Under the pieces are notes generated by a model, which worked only from the letters and a program-made list of their open reading frames with translations, did not search any database and was not told where the DNA came from. The translations under genes were made by a program, and so were the position numbers. From Cercophora sp. LCS_1 (Eukaryota; Ascomycota; Sordariomycetes; Sordariales; Lasiosphaeriaceae): a stretch of 64,000 nucleotides of DNA. This document shows, piece by piece, positions 48,176 through 58,984 of the stretch (position 1 is its first letter; each line of letters opens with the position of its first letter). Location: positions 62,001 to 126,000 of the forward strand of contig JAPZLL010000023.1 of the NCBI GenBank assembly GCA_036250225.1, read 5' to 3'.

Positions 48176-49109
48176 CTAAAAATGATCTATTCAGATTTGT
48201 CAGTGTCTGCTGGAACAATATCGAGGTGGTGAGAACTGAACATACCTAGTGTCATGCTCATGCTGACATCCGTGTTCTCCACCATCTTGGTGAACTCCTC
48301 AAAGCTGATCTTTCCGTCCTTGTCAAGGTCGGCCTCCATGATGGTCTTGTCGACGATTTGCTGCAACTGCTGGTCCTTGAGGTTGTTACCCACCATCATC
48401 TTGAGCACGATGAAGAGCTCGCCGTTGCTGATGTACCCGTCCCGGTCAATGTCGTACACCTTGAAGGCAAACTGCAGCTTCTGCTCCTTGTTTCCCTTGC
48501 TGGAGAAGGCGCTCAACCCCGAGACGAACTCTTGGAAGTCAACATCGCCGCCGCCATCCTCGTCAAATATGGCAATCATTCTATCATGCCACCCACTGGT
48601 CAGCTTTCTCCTTTTTGCGTGTGCTCAAATACCCAAACTGACCTTGTCGCAAGCGGGTTCGACGATATTTGCGGAAGACTGAGAAACTCCTCACGCTCAA
48701 TGGTGCCTGAGTTGTCCTACAAGTCTACCCGTTAGCATCATGATCGGGACATAAGACGCAAACATTGAAATATCTTACGCACCTTGTCCAGCTTCATGAA
48801 CCGCTTTCTAAGACGGTCAACCTCCTCTCTGTCAACTATGCAATGACCCATGTCAGTATCCCCACTCAAAAAACACAGGCCAAACACCACGGAACCAAAC
48901 ACCAAAGGGACACTCGCTCTGTTCATTTCAAAAATACATTGCTTCCACTTGGTTGGGTCATAGTGAACGGGGGCTTCCACAAGGGCAAGTACATGTAATG
49001 TGCGCTCCCCAATCTGTTATATTGAAGGAACATAAACAAACTGATCGAAAAACTAACAGTTGGACCCCTGGACAATATTGTCCAGCACGGCGCTGGTAGT
49101 GTTACCCAT
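48176..49109 (-). CDS. CNB1: Calcineurin regulatory subunit B
   Basis: Calcium-binding subunit of the calcineurin phosphatase that controls stress, growth and Ca2+ homeostasis through the catalytic A subunit. Five coding exons: 49058-49109, 48783-48835, 48643-48716, 48246-48580 and 48176-48186, giving 174 aa, the usual family length. The joins read [54 protein letters not shown] and [18 protein letters not shown]. Four EF-hand loops are visible: [36 protein letters not shown] and DLDKDGKISFEE. Gly2 in MGNTTS fits N-myristoylation. The last coding exon is only 11 nt and supplies the end of MTLDHF. The first intron is 222 nt. It is divergent from EPL1 about 1.6 kb away. Confidence 0.96.
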
Positions 49110-50717
49110 GTTGGCGACAACAAATAACCAGTGGCGACGTAGGGATTATAGCGATAGGGCCGGACCGGACCGTGTTGTCTCTCTGTCCGTTGGTCGGTCG
49201 CTTGGAATGGTATCGATTGCGCAAGACCGAAACGAAATAAAAGAGGCCCCCGACACTAAAAAAGGGTATCGAGCCGAAGGGAAACGACGAATTGAGTGAG
49301 CACAGCCAGCCGCGCTTTCTTTCTGTTTCGTAAGAATCTCTCCGCCGACTGTCGCGCGCAAATCGTTCTCGTTCGTCTCCAAGGGTAAGCTCCCCCGCCT
49401 TTTTCGTGGGGTTTCCCTCTTTCTTTCGCGATCCACGAGACTGCGAGGCTTTAATCGACGGATCGTTTATCGGTACCTTGACAAACAATGTTTGCGCGCA
49501 CACAAGGATTCGAGGTGGCCGTCGTCCGTCAATAAAGGAGGCGGAGTGGAGGGGATTATCGGGTACCAGGTGGAGAGTAAGGTTGTCGGGCAAGGCTGCG
49601 AGGCGGGAAGTCAGTTTTGGCGGGGAAAGCAGAGGGAAGCGGCCGCGGCGATTGCCATTGCGGATTGATAGGGGCTGCTCGCAAGGAGGGGAACCTGGGC
49701 CAAGCATCAGCCGCAGCCGCAGGTCGCCAGGCAGGAGGCATGATGGGGCGTCATCAGTCATTTTTTTCGTACAATAAAGGAGTTTACTTGCGGATTGTTT
49801 TCTATAAGTCACGCCAAGTTTGAGCGTTATTTGTATGATATGACCTGCGGAAGCAGTTGAAAAATATTTATTCTATTAGTATTTGCATCTAGGAAAAAAT
49901 CGTACCGCGAATTAAAATTCACTCGTTTTGTGTTCGTGAGGTTCAGCAAACAAACCAATTCTCTGTGACTCACTTTGGGCATCTCCGACATGTCGGCGGG
50001 ATGTTTTGTTGCACTCGCTCACTAGCCACATCAACTTCAGCCACAAATGCCAAGGTTACAGTGCGAAACGCCTCTGGGTCCCAGGCACCAAAGGCAGCTG
50101 CTCATTGTTGCGCGAGAGCTGCGCAACCTGACAAGCAAGTGGCAAAACAAGTGGCAAAACAACCAACGTGCACGCGCTCTGGTTGGCGATATCCAGAAAC
50201 GGATTGCGAGAGCACCTAGGCTCCAAAACAAATTCTTCAATTGCCAAATGTGTGCAGCGTTTTCCATAACGCAATCGAGGGGTTTCGATTTCTTGAAAAT
50301 ATTTTCCCCGTCGTAAATTGGCGTTGGGCACGCGTGCGCATGGATGAAAAGGGGTAGAGCGAATGGCATGGAAAGTTGGCTGCACCTGGAAAATTGGCGG
50401 GGTTACATAATGGTGCAGCGAGCGCTCTTATCGGCTGCGCGCGGTAAGGCCAAAAGCCAGGGTGGGCACGTCCCCTTTCAGCAGCCAATCGCCTGAACAC
50501 TGTCGGGGAAACCGCCGCCAAAACAGCAAAATCTGCGCCAACATCTCAACGACATCCCATCAAGAGCCCATACTTTAGCCATCAAAATATCGACAACAAC
50601 ACTCGTTTTCCATCAGAAAAATCGAGGAGTCGATATCGCATGCTACCCTGAATGACCTAATTTTTTTTCAGGCGGGGTTTCCCCAGGCTTTTGCCAAACT
50701 CACCGCCCTCAGCAGCC
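49110..50717. promoter_or_regulatory. Shared upstream region of CNB1 and EPL1
   Basis: About 1.6 kb between divergent start codons. The first 546 nt on the CNB1 side contain no ATG on the minus strand, consistent with a clean leader. An AT-rich tract lies near 49,850-49,920. GTGGCAAAACAA is duplicated in tandem near 50,140-50,162. No other gene recognised. Confidence 0.55.
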
Positions 50718-52604
50718 ATGGCGACCCGGAAAGTACGCTACAAGAAACTCAACGTCAAAACCCCTCTTCCTGTGCTCCGAGAGGACCAGGTTGATGCGGG
50801 CGAGTATGAATCACTCACAAACGAGAGCCAAATCGCGACCGGCGTCGAACATGCTGAGGAAAATGTGAGTTGAACACGTACCTTGATTGACCGTGTCAAA
50901 CCACGTGTTCCATCACGTGACACTGTCAAGTCTCTCTGCACCCACCTTCCACCCCCCCGACAACACCCATGTTGACCTTTGTGATAGGAATACCATCTTC
51001 AGGAAGTCCTTCAGGGCGCGGGGGTTGCTGCTGACAAGGAGATTCCCGTCCCACCTCCAGAAGAGAGCACGTTGAATTATGATGAGCTCTACTCACAGCG
51101 CTTCTCCAAGCCCTGCACATACATCCGCTTCTCCCAGACGGTGGAAGAGTGCATTGGGTGTATGTATGATATGACAGAGGAAGATGAGGTGTTCCTCAAG
51201 TCGTATAACCAGAAGCGGCCTGCGTCGGGGCAGCTCTCGGACGATGATTTCGAGAGGATCATGGAGGTGTTCGAAGACACGGCCTTCATCAGGACCCCAT
51301 TTGCCGCCATAGACCAAACAGTAGTGGCTTATGATGAGATGCTGCATGGCCTGCACGAGCTCGACAAGTCCAAGGTCATGCCCCATGCCAAGGACATATA
51401 CGAGTATTGGAAAGCGAGGCGGCAGGCTGTCAGCAACCGCCCGCTCCACGCCACTCTCAAGTTCGAAACTCATCAGGAGAGCGACGAGTTGGACCCATTT
51501 GTGTGTTTCCGACGTCGTGAAGTCCGCCAAACTCGCAAAACCAGGGCGAGAGATGTTCAGAGTGCAGACAAACTGAAGCGGCTGCGAAAGGAACTCGAAG
51601 AAGGTCGACAGTTGGTCCTCGCCTCTCATAACCGGGAGTTGCTCAAGCTAGACCTGCTCAAAACGGACCGGGCCGTTTTTGAGATGAGGGCGCAACTGAA
51701 GGAGCACAAGATTCGATTAGGCATCAAGACCGACGACGATGACCTGATCAATCAAAAGGTCAGTGCAATCAATGCTCACCCGTTGCCCATCTTCAATGCT
51801 AACAACTTGCAGCCCCAGAAGAGGAAAGCTCCGGAAGCGTCAGCTGTCCAACGCCCACCTCCCCCCTCGCAACTTCGTATGCCCGTCCGTACGGACGGGA
51901 GACCGTCTGAAGCAGATCTTGTCCAGCTTGCCGATCGGCTGGCTGAGAAGGAGAATGAACTTCGCGCCGAAATTGAGAAGAAGGTCCAGAGCCACAGTGA
52001 CTGGAATCGCCATTATGTCGACCTTACCCAGGGGCCACTGTCGCCGGTTCACGGGCCACATCCAGAGCTGAGCTTCCGACCTGCAAAAACTCAATACTTG
52101 ATGACCCCCCCAGCGTCGGCATCGTCGGCGTCGTTGGAGGAACCGACTCCGATGGAACTTGATAAACTGCAGAACCCCCAGCAGATGTTCAAGTTCAGGG
52201 GGGTTGCTCAGGACGAAAAGTCCATGGAGAATCCCCCAGCATATCGACGCCGTATCGGCCGGCTGAACCGGCTATGGATCGATCGTCGTGGCTTAGCTAG
52301 TCCACCTTGGGACCGTGGCGAGAAGACGTCAGATCAGTGGAGTTATGACAGTTCGTCGGATGACGAAGAAGATCCTCCGCTGTATGAGGTCGATCCTTTT
52401 GATACGTTGGCGCTCAAGTTCCGGGCCTCAGTACCGCTGCCACCCTGGATGACCAGAGTATCCACCGTGAGCCGACCAGCCCTCACGCAACCTGGGGTTG
52501 TAGCAGTACCACCCGCCCAGCTAGCCCAACTGCATGCGCAACAACAGCAGGCGCAGCAGCAAGCGGTACCGCGACCGCAATCTCAAGGACAGCAACCAGG
52601 ATAG
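50718..52604 (+). CDS. EPL1: Enhancer-of-polycomb-like NuA4 subunit Epl1
   Basis: Structural subunit of the NuA4 histone acetyltransferase core (Piccolo) that links Esa1 to nucleosomes. Exons 50718-50864, 50988-51758 and 51813-52604 give 569 aa. ATG 50718 begins MATRKVRYKKLNVKTPLPV, the conserved EPcA start; in-frame ATG 50691 upstream is less likely. EPcA continues with EEDEVFLKSYNQKR, DDDFERIMEVFEDTA and an IYEYWKARRQ segment. Intron 2 (51759-51812, GTCAGT...CAG with a GCTAAC branch site) is exactly 54 nt with no stop, so it is invisible to ORF calling; removing it joins INQK to PQKRKAPE. The C-terminus contains a Pro/Gln-rich tail ending QQQAQQQAVPRPQSQGQ. Nuclear localisation is inferred from the family. 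Confidence 0.94.
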
Positions 52605-53372
52605 AACACTGCCGCTGAGATGTCGGTGGTTATGACGTTTGTCCACACGTAGGGATGGGCAACGTACGAAAAGGGCGAGGGAGACAGCCGCCGTCGTGAA
52701 CACCCTCCTCTTCATGATGCATTTAGCGATTTCGGCCTAGAAAAAGAAGGATCTGGCCTGGCGAGGCGTTTGGGTTGGCTGCTGTGGGATTTGTATAATA
52801 TGGAAGCAGGGCGGGGGCGGGAGTAGAGACCTGATGTAGATATTTTGAAGTGGTCAGCCGCTGTGTCCGGCCATGGCGATCGCGACAAAGCGGCCGAACC
52901 ACTATAATATACCAGCAATCTTTTTGCGGGCACGTTTTGACCTTTTCCGAGCCGTTGTGTTATCGAAACGTGGCAGACCTCGAGTCCGTTGCGATCGGGA
53001 TCGTCAAGAGTAGTTCGGAACAATTGTTCGTCGTCTTCATACCAGTCCGAGGATTGAGCTGTTTCGCCTGCGTCTGTCGCGCGGTCTGTACGTCAACCTT
53101 GTGCCAATGAAAATCCAAAGATATCCTTTCTGCGGGTTGCTCTGGTTCCTGGTTTTGCCTAGATGATACCGGCGTGTGTGCTGATGTTGATGAAGGGGCG
53201 CGAAGAAGCTTATGTCTGAACACACAACCGCAATAGGCTGAGAAAGTTTGGTGGATACGGCAGGGAACGAGGGTAGGGGAGCGGGTTGGTGAGATTTTGA
53301 GGCAGGGAATTTTCCGGGTTGTGCTCCTTGTGGTTGAAGCGGAACCCACCCTCCGAATCGAGACATCCCGGT
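52605..53372. other. 3' region of EPL1 and its convergent neighbour
   Basis: About 770 bp with only short frames. It probably holds the 3' UTRs of EPL1 and of the candidate minus-strand gene at 53.4-54.0 kb. Confidence 0.45.
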
Positions 53373-54009
53373 TCAGGACGCGGTGTTCTTGCGATCATTT
53401 AGCAACCCGACCAAGTGGGTGGCAAGCGATCCGCGCATTGAATCCAGCTGATGCCGCTTCAGGTGCGTCGACCAGTATGTTTGCTTCCAATGAATGGATG
53501 TTGTCGAATATTTCCAGAGCCAAAGATCATCCAGTACCTTCACACCCCAGATGCGCCCTTTGGTTGTTAAAAAAAAAAAAGCACTCCCGGCTGTTCTGGT
53601 GGGCAGTTTTTTTCTTTCTTTCTCGGGGACTTGCCAACCAGGCATCGATGCGGAAGGTGAGAGAGTGCCCAAGAGCAGATATGCCAACCTTCGCGATGCT
53701 CAACGACGGTGGCACCATGATTGCGACGCCAAGATATGTTATCGTCGTCGCACCAAAATCTGAAAAAACGGTGGCTGGCCCAGCAGAGAATCGCGCGGGA
53801 GTTGATGTTTGTGTGGTATTCATCGGCAAAGCGGGGGGTTGTGTAAGGTTTCGTATGTGAGATGGTATATTGAGGTGTGACGAGGAGAGGCGTGGTTGTG
53901 TGCTGGCAGGGCCGGTCACCGGCGTGGCCGAAGTTGAGGTTTCAGGTCCAGCGCCAGACGAGAACAGACAGCGCAAGCTCCGCATCGGCCGCTGGCGTCG
54001 AGGAGACAT
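53373..54009 (-). CDS. Candidate small mitochondrial membrane protein with a GC-AG intron
   Basis: Not recognised by name. Exon 1 (53635-54009) starts MSPRRQRPMRSLRCLFSS, an Arg/Ser-rich presequence-like N-terminus, and carries a hydrophobic segment (TITYLGVAIMVPPSLSIAKVG). The genomic frame then runs into a charged, low-quality extension (53527) through a poly-T stretch. A donor GCAAGT at 53634 and an AAG acceptor at 53538, after a long pyrimidine tract and a TTTAAC branch-like site, would splice in phase 0 to exon 2 (53373-53537) giving IDAWL-VLDDLWLWKYSTTSIHW and ending LNDRKNTAS; total 179 aa. The joined product is compositionally more protein-like than either unspliced frame. Opposite-strand frames of similar length exist, so it may be false. 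It is divergent from KAE1. Confidence 0.45.
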
Positions 54010-54883
54010 GACTTTGCGAGGTAGTCCATCAAAGATGACGAGAACGTTCGAGGAAGAGACCGAACATGACTGGGAGAGGTAACTCCGGTCAGCTAGGTCC
54101 CAACGTAAGCGCCGAGGTCCTCAGCCCTCGGCTCCCCAGATCGCAAGCAGGGGTAGTGTGAAGACGAAGCAAAGGATGTTGAGGCAAGAATCATACCTAA
54201 AGCTTAAAGGAAAGGATGTATCCAGCCGGGGGCTTCATCCGGCCGGCCCCAGCTCCAAGACGCTGTCTGGAGAGAACCATCTGCCAGGTATGGTCAGGAG
54301 CTCGAGCTTGATCGACAGCTCGCTCCAACCTGAGGATATTCAGGAGTTGATAATTGATGAGCACTGGGCGAATCCGAGCTGGGAGGCAGCTTTTCAGGGG
54401 CTCAAGGGGACGCCGGCGATTTGCCGCCGTGGTGTAGTGAGAGCAATGGGAATACAAGTGTGTAGAGAGAAATAGGAAGACTCGGTGCAGTGGGGTCGCC
54501 TTTGTTGGCGACAGCCCTGCACGGTAAGGTAGGTATTCTAGCGCAAGTACGCACGGGCCATATGTGCGCTTTCCGATAAACTGACAGGGGTTTCTCAACC
54601 CCTCGAGCCCCTCCATGGGGGTCATCCCTTCTGACGAAATCACGACTGGTCCCTTGGCCGATATCACAAACACACAAATCCACATCTCAGCATTTGAACT
54701 TCAGCGCCAATAAGCGGGGCTTGGGACACTCGATTCACAAGGACAGGAGAGATTATTGTCCGAGCTCACAGAGTCTCGTGGAAAAAAGATTTGGATCTTA
54801 AAGATTTACCATCACGGGGCACACACCCCTCCTTCAGGCTTCGTCCAAGCCTCAGTGCTCACCTCGGGCGCCATCCATCCGAA
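54010..54883. promoter_or_regulatory. Upstream region of KAE1
   Basis: About 870 bp upstream of the KAE1 start codon. The KAE1 frame is open upstream to 54791 without an ATG. Short frames on both strands appear random. Confidence 0.45.
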
Positions 54884-55969
54884 ATGACAGCCGCAACCGC
54901 AACAACTCCGGTGAAGAAGAAGCGCCACATTGCCCTTGGGTGTGAAGGCTCGGCCAACAAGTTAGGAGTCGGCATCATTGCACACGACCCTGACACGGGC
55001 GAAGCGACGGTGCTCTCGAATGTGCGACACACCTTTGTATCCCCTCCAGGCACCGGATTCCTCCCAAAAGACACGGCGCAACACCACAGAGCCTTCTTTG
55101 TTCGCGTCGCCAAGCAGGCTCTTGCTGATGCAGGGGTGCGCATCGCAGATATCGACTGCATCTGCTACACCAAGGGGCCCGGGATGGGTGGGCCCCTGAC
55201 ATCTGTTGCTGTCGCAGCCCGCGTATTGTCCTTGCTCTGGGGAAAGGAGCTGGTGGGTGTCAACCATTGTGTTGGCCATATCGAGATGGGACGGGCCATC
55301 ACAGGGGCGGAAAACCCTGTGGTGCTTTACGTGAGTGGCGGCAACACCCAGGTGATCGCGTACGCCGAGCAGCGGTATCGTATCTTTGGAGAGGCGCTGG
55401 ATATCGCGGTGGGAAACTGCCTGGACCGATTCGCACGCGCGCTGGAAATCAGCAATGACCCGGCGCCAGGGTATAACATTGAACAGCTGGCTAAGAAGGG
55501 TGGCCGCGTCTTGCTTGACCTACCCTATGCTGTCAAGGGCATGGATTGCTCCTTCAGCGGCATCTTGACGCGGGCCGAGGAGTTGGCAGAACAGATGAAG
55601 AGGGGCGGAAAGGGGCCGGATGGGGAGCTGTTTACGGGGGCGGATTTGTGCTTCAGCCTCCAGGAGACGGTCTTCGCCATGCTGGTAGAGATTACAGAGC
55701 GGGCTATGGCGCATGTTGGCAGCAGCCAGGTCCTCATTGTTGGTGGAGTTGGGTGTAACGAGCGCCTTCAGGAGATGATGGGCGCCATGGCGGCGGAGCG
55801 GGGAGGAAGTGTCTATGCGACGGATGAGCGTTTCTGCATAGACAACGGCATTATGATTGCGCATGCTGGGTTGTTGGCCTACGAAACTGGGTTCAGAACT
55901 CCGCTTGACGAGAGCACATGTACGCAGCGCTTTAGGACTGACGAGGTATTCGTCAAATGGAGGAGTTAA
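54884..55969 (+). CDS. KAE1: KEOPS complex tRNA N6-adenosine threonylcarbamoyltransferase Kae1
   Basis: Catalytic subunit of KEOPS, which transfers the threonylcarbamoyl group to A37 of tRNAs that read ANN codons. The single exon from ATG 54884 (MTAATATTPVKKKRHIALG) codes 361 aa; the open frame extends upstream to a TTG at 54791, which I do not use. Motifs are the ASKHA-fold start (ALGCEGSANKLGVGII), GPGMGGPLTSV, the metal-binding HCVGH (His128 and His132), YVSGGNTQVIAY, DIAVGNCLDRFAR and the C-terminal VLIVGGVGCNERL and CIDNGIMIAHAG. There is no presequence, so this is the cytosolic/nuclear Kae1 and not the mitochondrial Qri7 paralogue. It converges on the AMPK-beta gene, 270 bp away. Confidence 0.96.
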   Translation: MTAATATTPVKKKRHIALGCEGSANKLGVGIIAHDPDTGEATVLSNVRHTFVSPPGTGFLPKDTAQHHRAFFVRVAKQALADAGVRIADIDCICYTKGPGMGGPLTSVAVAARVLSLLWGKELVGVNHCVGHIEMGRAITGAENPVVLYVSGGNTQVIAYAEQRYRIFGEALDIAVGNCLDRFARALEISNDPAPGYNIEQLAKKGGRVLLDLPYAVKGMDCSFSGILTRAEELAEQMKRGGKGPDGELFTGADLCFSLQETVFAMLVEITERAMAHVGSSQVLIVGGVGCNERLQEMMGAMAAERGGSVYATDERFCIDNGIMIAHAGLLAYETGFRTPLDESTCTQRFRTDEVFVKWRS

Positions 55970-56239
55970 CCATTTACTCCTGGGCATTGTCATTGACTCG
56001 TGGCATGGGGCTGCCGACATCGGGACCCCTATTTGACCTGAAGGTATGTGGAACGGTCGATGACCACACTCTATCTCAACATCGTGGTCTGATGTTTCGT
56101 CTAACCTCACAAACCCACAAAGCTCTTCACATAACGCCCGGTATCTGGCTTGTTCAGATAGCAGCATACCTCCTCCTTGATGCCCACCAGCTAGCCCATG
56201 CCAGAATTGCCCAAACTCGCCCTTGTGGCTGCTCATGTC
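55970..56239. other. Convergent spacer KAE1/AMPK beta
   Basis: 270 bp between two stop codons, expected to contain overlapping 3' UTRs. Nothing else seen. Confidence 0.5.
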
Positions 56240-57742
56240 TCAATCATCGGATGTTGGTTTGTACATGATGGTCGTCACGTACTATCATCATAGTTAGTTG
56301 CCTGGTCGGCAAATAATGGTCGCAGTGAGGGTTATGGGTACAACACAAACCTTGCTCTTGTATCTTGTCGTTGCTGAAAGGGCCAGAACGTTGTTCTTGA
56401 TGCTGCTTGTGGCCAGGTGATTGAGCACCGTATGGTTCGGCATGTTCAGGACACTGTTGTCATCCTTAATGAGCGTGGCAGCATTGAGAATGGGTTTGCC
56501 GAGGAAGCCAGGTAGAGCAGGGGGGTTGGGTAGCTTATCGGTCGCCGCGATCGCATTGTGATAAGATGGTGTCTCTTCTTGCTGGTCAAAATCAAGCAAG
56601 TACTTTGGGATCTTCTGTGAGAAGAGGCTGGGGTGAGGTGACTCGCGAAACTTTGGTTTCTTGTCCTCCTCTTCCTCCTCCTTGGTCGGGGCGGGCTCCG
56701 CTTGCTCGCCACCCTTCGCGGCGGATTTACCAGCCATCTCGGGTTGCTCAGGAGGGGCATCATCTGGGCTAACCTCGATGTAGTTTACTAGATTGTTGCC
56801 AAAGTCGACCGTCGTCGGTAGATCAGGCGATGTCTGCATCTGACCATCAACAAGGAACCGGACGTGATGAGTTCCAGGAAGAATGTTGATGGTAGCCGCA
56901 AAGACACCAGGCTGTCCCTCGCTAGAGAAAATCGTTAGAACATCATTGCCCACTGCATTCAACAAGTAAACTTACACTGGGTGAAGGGGTGTTTTCCGGT
57001 TCCATTGAAAGATAGTGCCTGTCACGTAGACCTTATCACCGCCCCGACGCCACTCCAGCCTGGTTGGAACCGTCGGTCGAGTTTTATCCACGTTCAACTC
57101 GTCCATTTCGTCTTCGTCAAGAGTCGAGCTGCTCAGCTGAGAAGGTGGCCTGGGCAAACCCTCCGTCTCAAGCCCCTCAACATCTTCGAGCGGCTGACCC
57201 ACATCAGTCGGCGCGATGATGGGCGAACCTGGTGTATGGACCTCCTCATCAATGGGGAGCGGGAGACGGGGTGGTCTCGTGAGATAGGTTATGTCTTGTA
57301 GGCTGTTGACTGGCATGGGTGTGTTGTCGTAACTGTCCGCTCTCGGCGACCGGGGTGATGAGGGGGAGTTGTAGTTGTTACTGTGCGGCACTGCCAGCGG
57401 CTTCGCGGGCTCGTGAGCGGGTTCTGGCTTGGCAGGTCTAACGTCGAGAGGTCTGGCAGAGGACACAGAGCTAGGAGCCGTCGTCGACGGGGCGGGCGAG
57501 TTGCTCAGCGAGGGCCCAGTCCGCGGCGGCAACGACTTCGGACGGCTGTTTACAGGTTGGACGGCGGTACCCTGCGCTTGGGTGAGTGACGGCTCGGGAG
57601 GCGCTGCGACTCGCTGATTGTGCACAGGAATGGGGTTTCTGTTGTCGCGCCTCACGGGAGGTCGTGGGGAGTCATGCTGGCCGTGGGGATGGTTCGCTGA
57701 CGACGGGTTGCCAGGCCTGTTGGTGGAGGGGCTATTCCCCAT
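56240..57742 (-). CDS. SNF1/AMPK complex beta subunit
   Basis: Beta subunit of the SNF1 (AMP-activated) kinase, which scaffolds alpha and gamma subunits and sets location. Exons are 56976-57742, 56351-56921 and 56240-56281 with introns of 54 (GTAAGT...TAG) and 69 nt (GTTTGT...TAG); total 459 aa. N-terminal MGNSPSTNRPG fits N-myristoylation at Gly2. A long Pro/Ser-rich disordered region follows, then the glycogen-binding (CBM48) domain around 230-310: VYVTGTIFQWNR, KTPLHP-VEGQPGVFAATINILPG, HHVRFLVDGQ and DFGNNLVNYIEV. The ASC domain closes the protein (IPKYLLDF, NHTVLNHLATSSIKNNVLAL, RYKSK-YVTTIMYKP). A 42-nt last exon supplies the final YVTTIMYKPTSDD; without it the conserved C-terminal strand would be lost. 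Confidence 0.94.
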
Positions 57743-58485
57743 TTTTGGTCAAGAATTCTGGTCGTTCGGTAGGAGGGTACTCGTGTGGTTGACGTGTGTG
57801 CCGAGACGAACGGGGCGAATGCGGAAGTAGCGACGGGGTCGGCTTCAGTTCATCACTTGCCCGACTGCTGGCGTGTAGTCGGACCTGTCACTCGGTCGGG
57901 AGGTACGTAATCGCATCGCAGGTCCGGCCTTCGATCTGGAGACTTGCAGAAGGTGGATCAGAGAGCCAGCTCGAAAATCCAAGGTTCAAAGGAACATCCG
58001 CACCTTCCAGCCGCTGGCCGATAAGCCCCACCCTCCTCCAGGCCCAACAGCATCTCCGATTGCAAACCAGGGCCGTGCCACCCTTGAACTCGGGAGGTTT
58101 ATGAACAGAAAATTGCGTTCATCAGACTCATCTGATCTGCCATCGAACGGGGAATACATGACTAGTTCACATCGTTTCGACTCTTCAAAATGTTGTCAAT
58201 AGCATAGCCGTGTCTTTTTTTTTTCATCTAAAGTCCTTGGGTATTAATTCTGTCCTCATGTTGAAGGGGGAATGCCAGGCCAAAGACCATGTGCACACTC
58301 TTTTCTGTCTGGTGTTCTACCACTGGCTTTGCTGGGGGAGGGAAGGAGCAACCTTATTCATGCTACCGTTCATAAGCGCAACGACCGAGCTTCTTTGATG
58401 TTCTCTCACTTATTCCCCAATCCGATTTCACCACGACAGACAAGGACCACTCATTGTTACTCCACAGGCTATCTGTGCGGTAACT
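57743..58485. promoter_or_regulatory. Shared upstream region of AMPK beta and SPT4
   Basis: About 740 bp between divergent starts. No other gene recognised. A T-rich run lies near 58,215. Confidence 0.55.
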
Positions 58486-58984
58486 ATGTCCGAGAACTAC
58501 GTTGCGCCCGGCCAGCAGCGCTACCTGCGTGCCTGCATGGTCTGCTCCATCGTTATGACCTTGCAAGTAAGTTTCCCCTGTTGTTGCTGCCCCCACACCC
58601 CTGGGACAGGTGAACGGACTTCAGCTCATACCAGACCAGCGCTTCCGCGACGAAGGATGCCCCAACTGTGAGGAGTACCTGCATCTTCAGGGCTCGCCAG
58701 ACCAGATTGAGAGTTGCACCTCACAAGTCTTTGAGGGCCTCATCGCCTTGAGTGATCCCAGCAAGTCATGGGTGGCCAAATACCAAAGACTTGACGGCTA
58801 TGTCCGGGGCACGTACGCGACCAAGGTGTCAGGTCAGCTGCCTGATGACGTTCGCACGTCCTTGGAGGAGGAGTATAGGATCCAGTATATACCGTGAGTT
58901 GACTATGCTGCTGAGCTTGGACCGAGGACAAATTTGGCTGATGAACAGAATAGTCGTGACGGAAGCGCCACCGAGGCTGATTAG
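58486..58984 (+). CDS. SPT4: Transcription elongation factor Spt4
   Basis: Zinc-binding partner of Spt5 (DSIF) that clamps elongating RNA polymerase II. Exons 58486-58566, 58640-58893 and 58954-58984 give 121 aa, the usual length. Zinc ligands are Cys17 and Cys20 (RACMVC) and Cys34 and Cys37 (EGCPNC). Conserved text continues [39 protein letters not shown] and ends [12 protein letters not shown]. The final junction uses the TAG acceptor at 58953; the CAG eight bases earlier would shift frame and give a long unrelated tail. For intron 1 an earlier in-phase acceptor at 58609 exists and would insert ten residues between the zinc pairs; I prefer 58639 because it matches family spacing. Introns are 73 and 60 nt. 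Confidence 0.94.

Noticed and set aside
53297..53860. 187-codon plus-strand frame overlapping the candidate small gene
   Set aside because: It contains poly-Lys/Phe from the homopolymer tract and lacks any motif; the minus-strand model gives a better N-terminus and a plausible splice.
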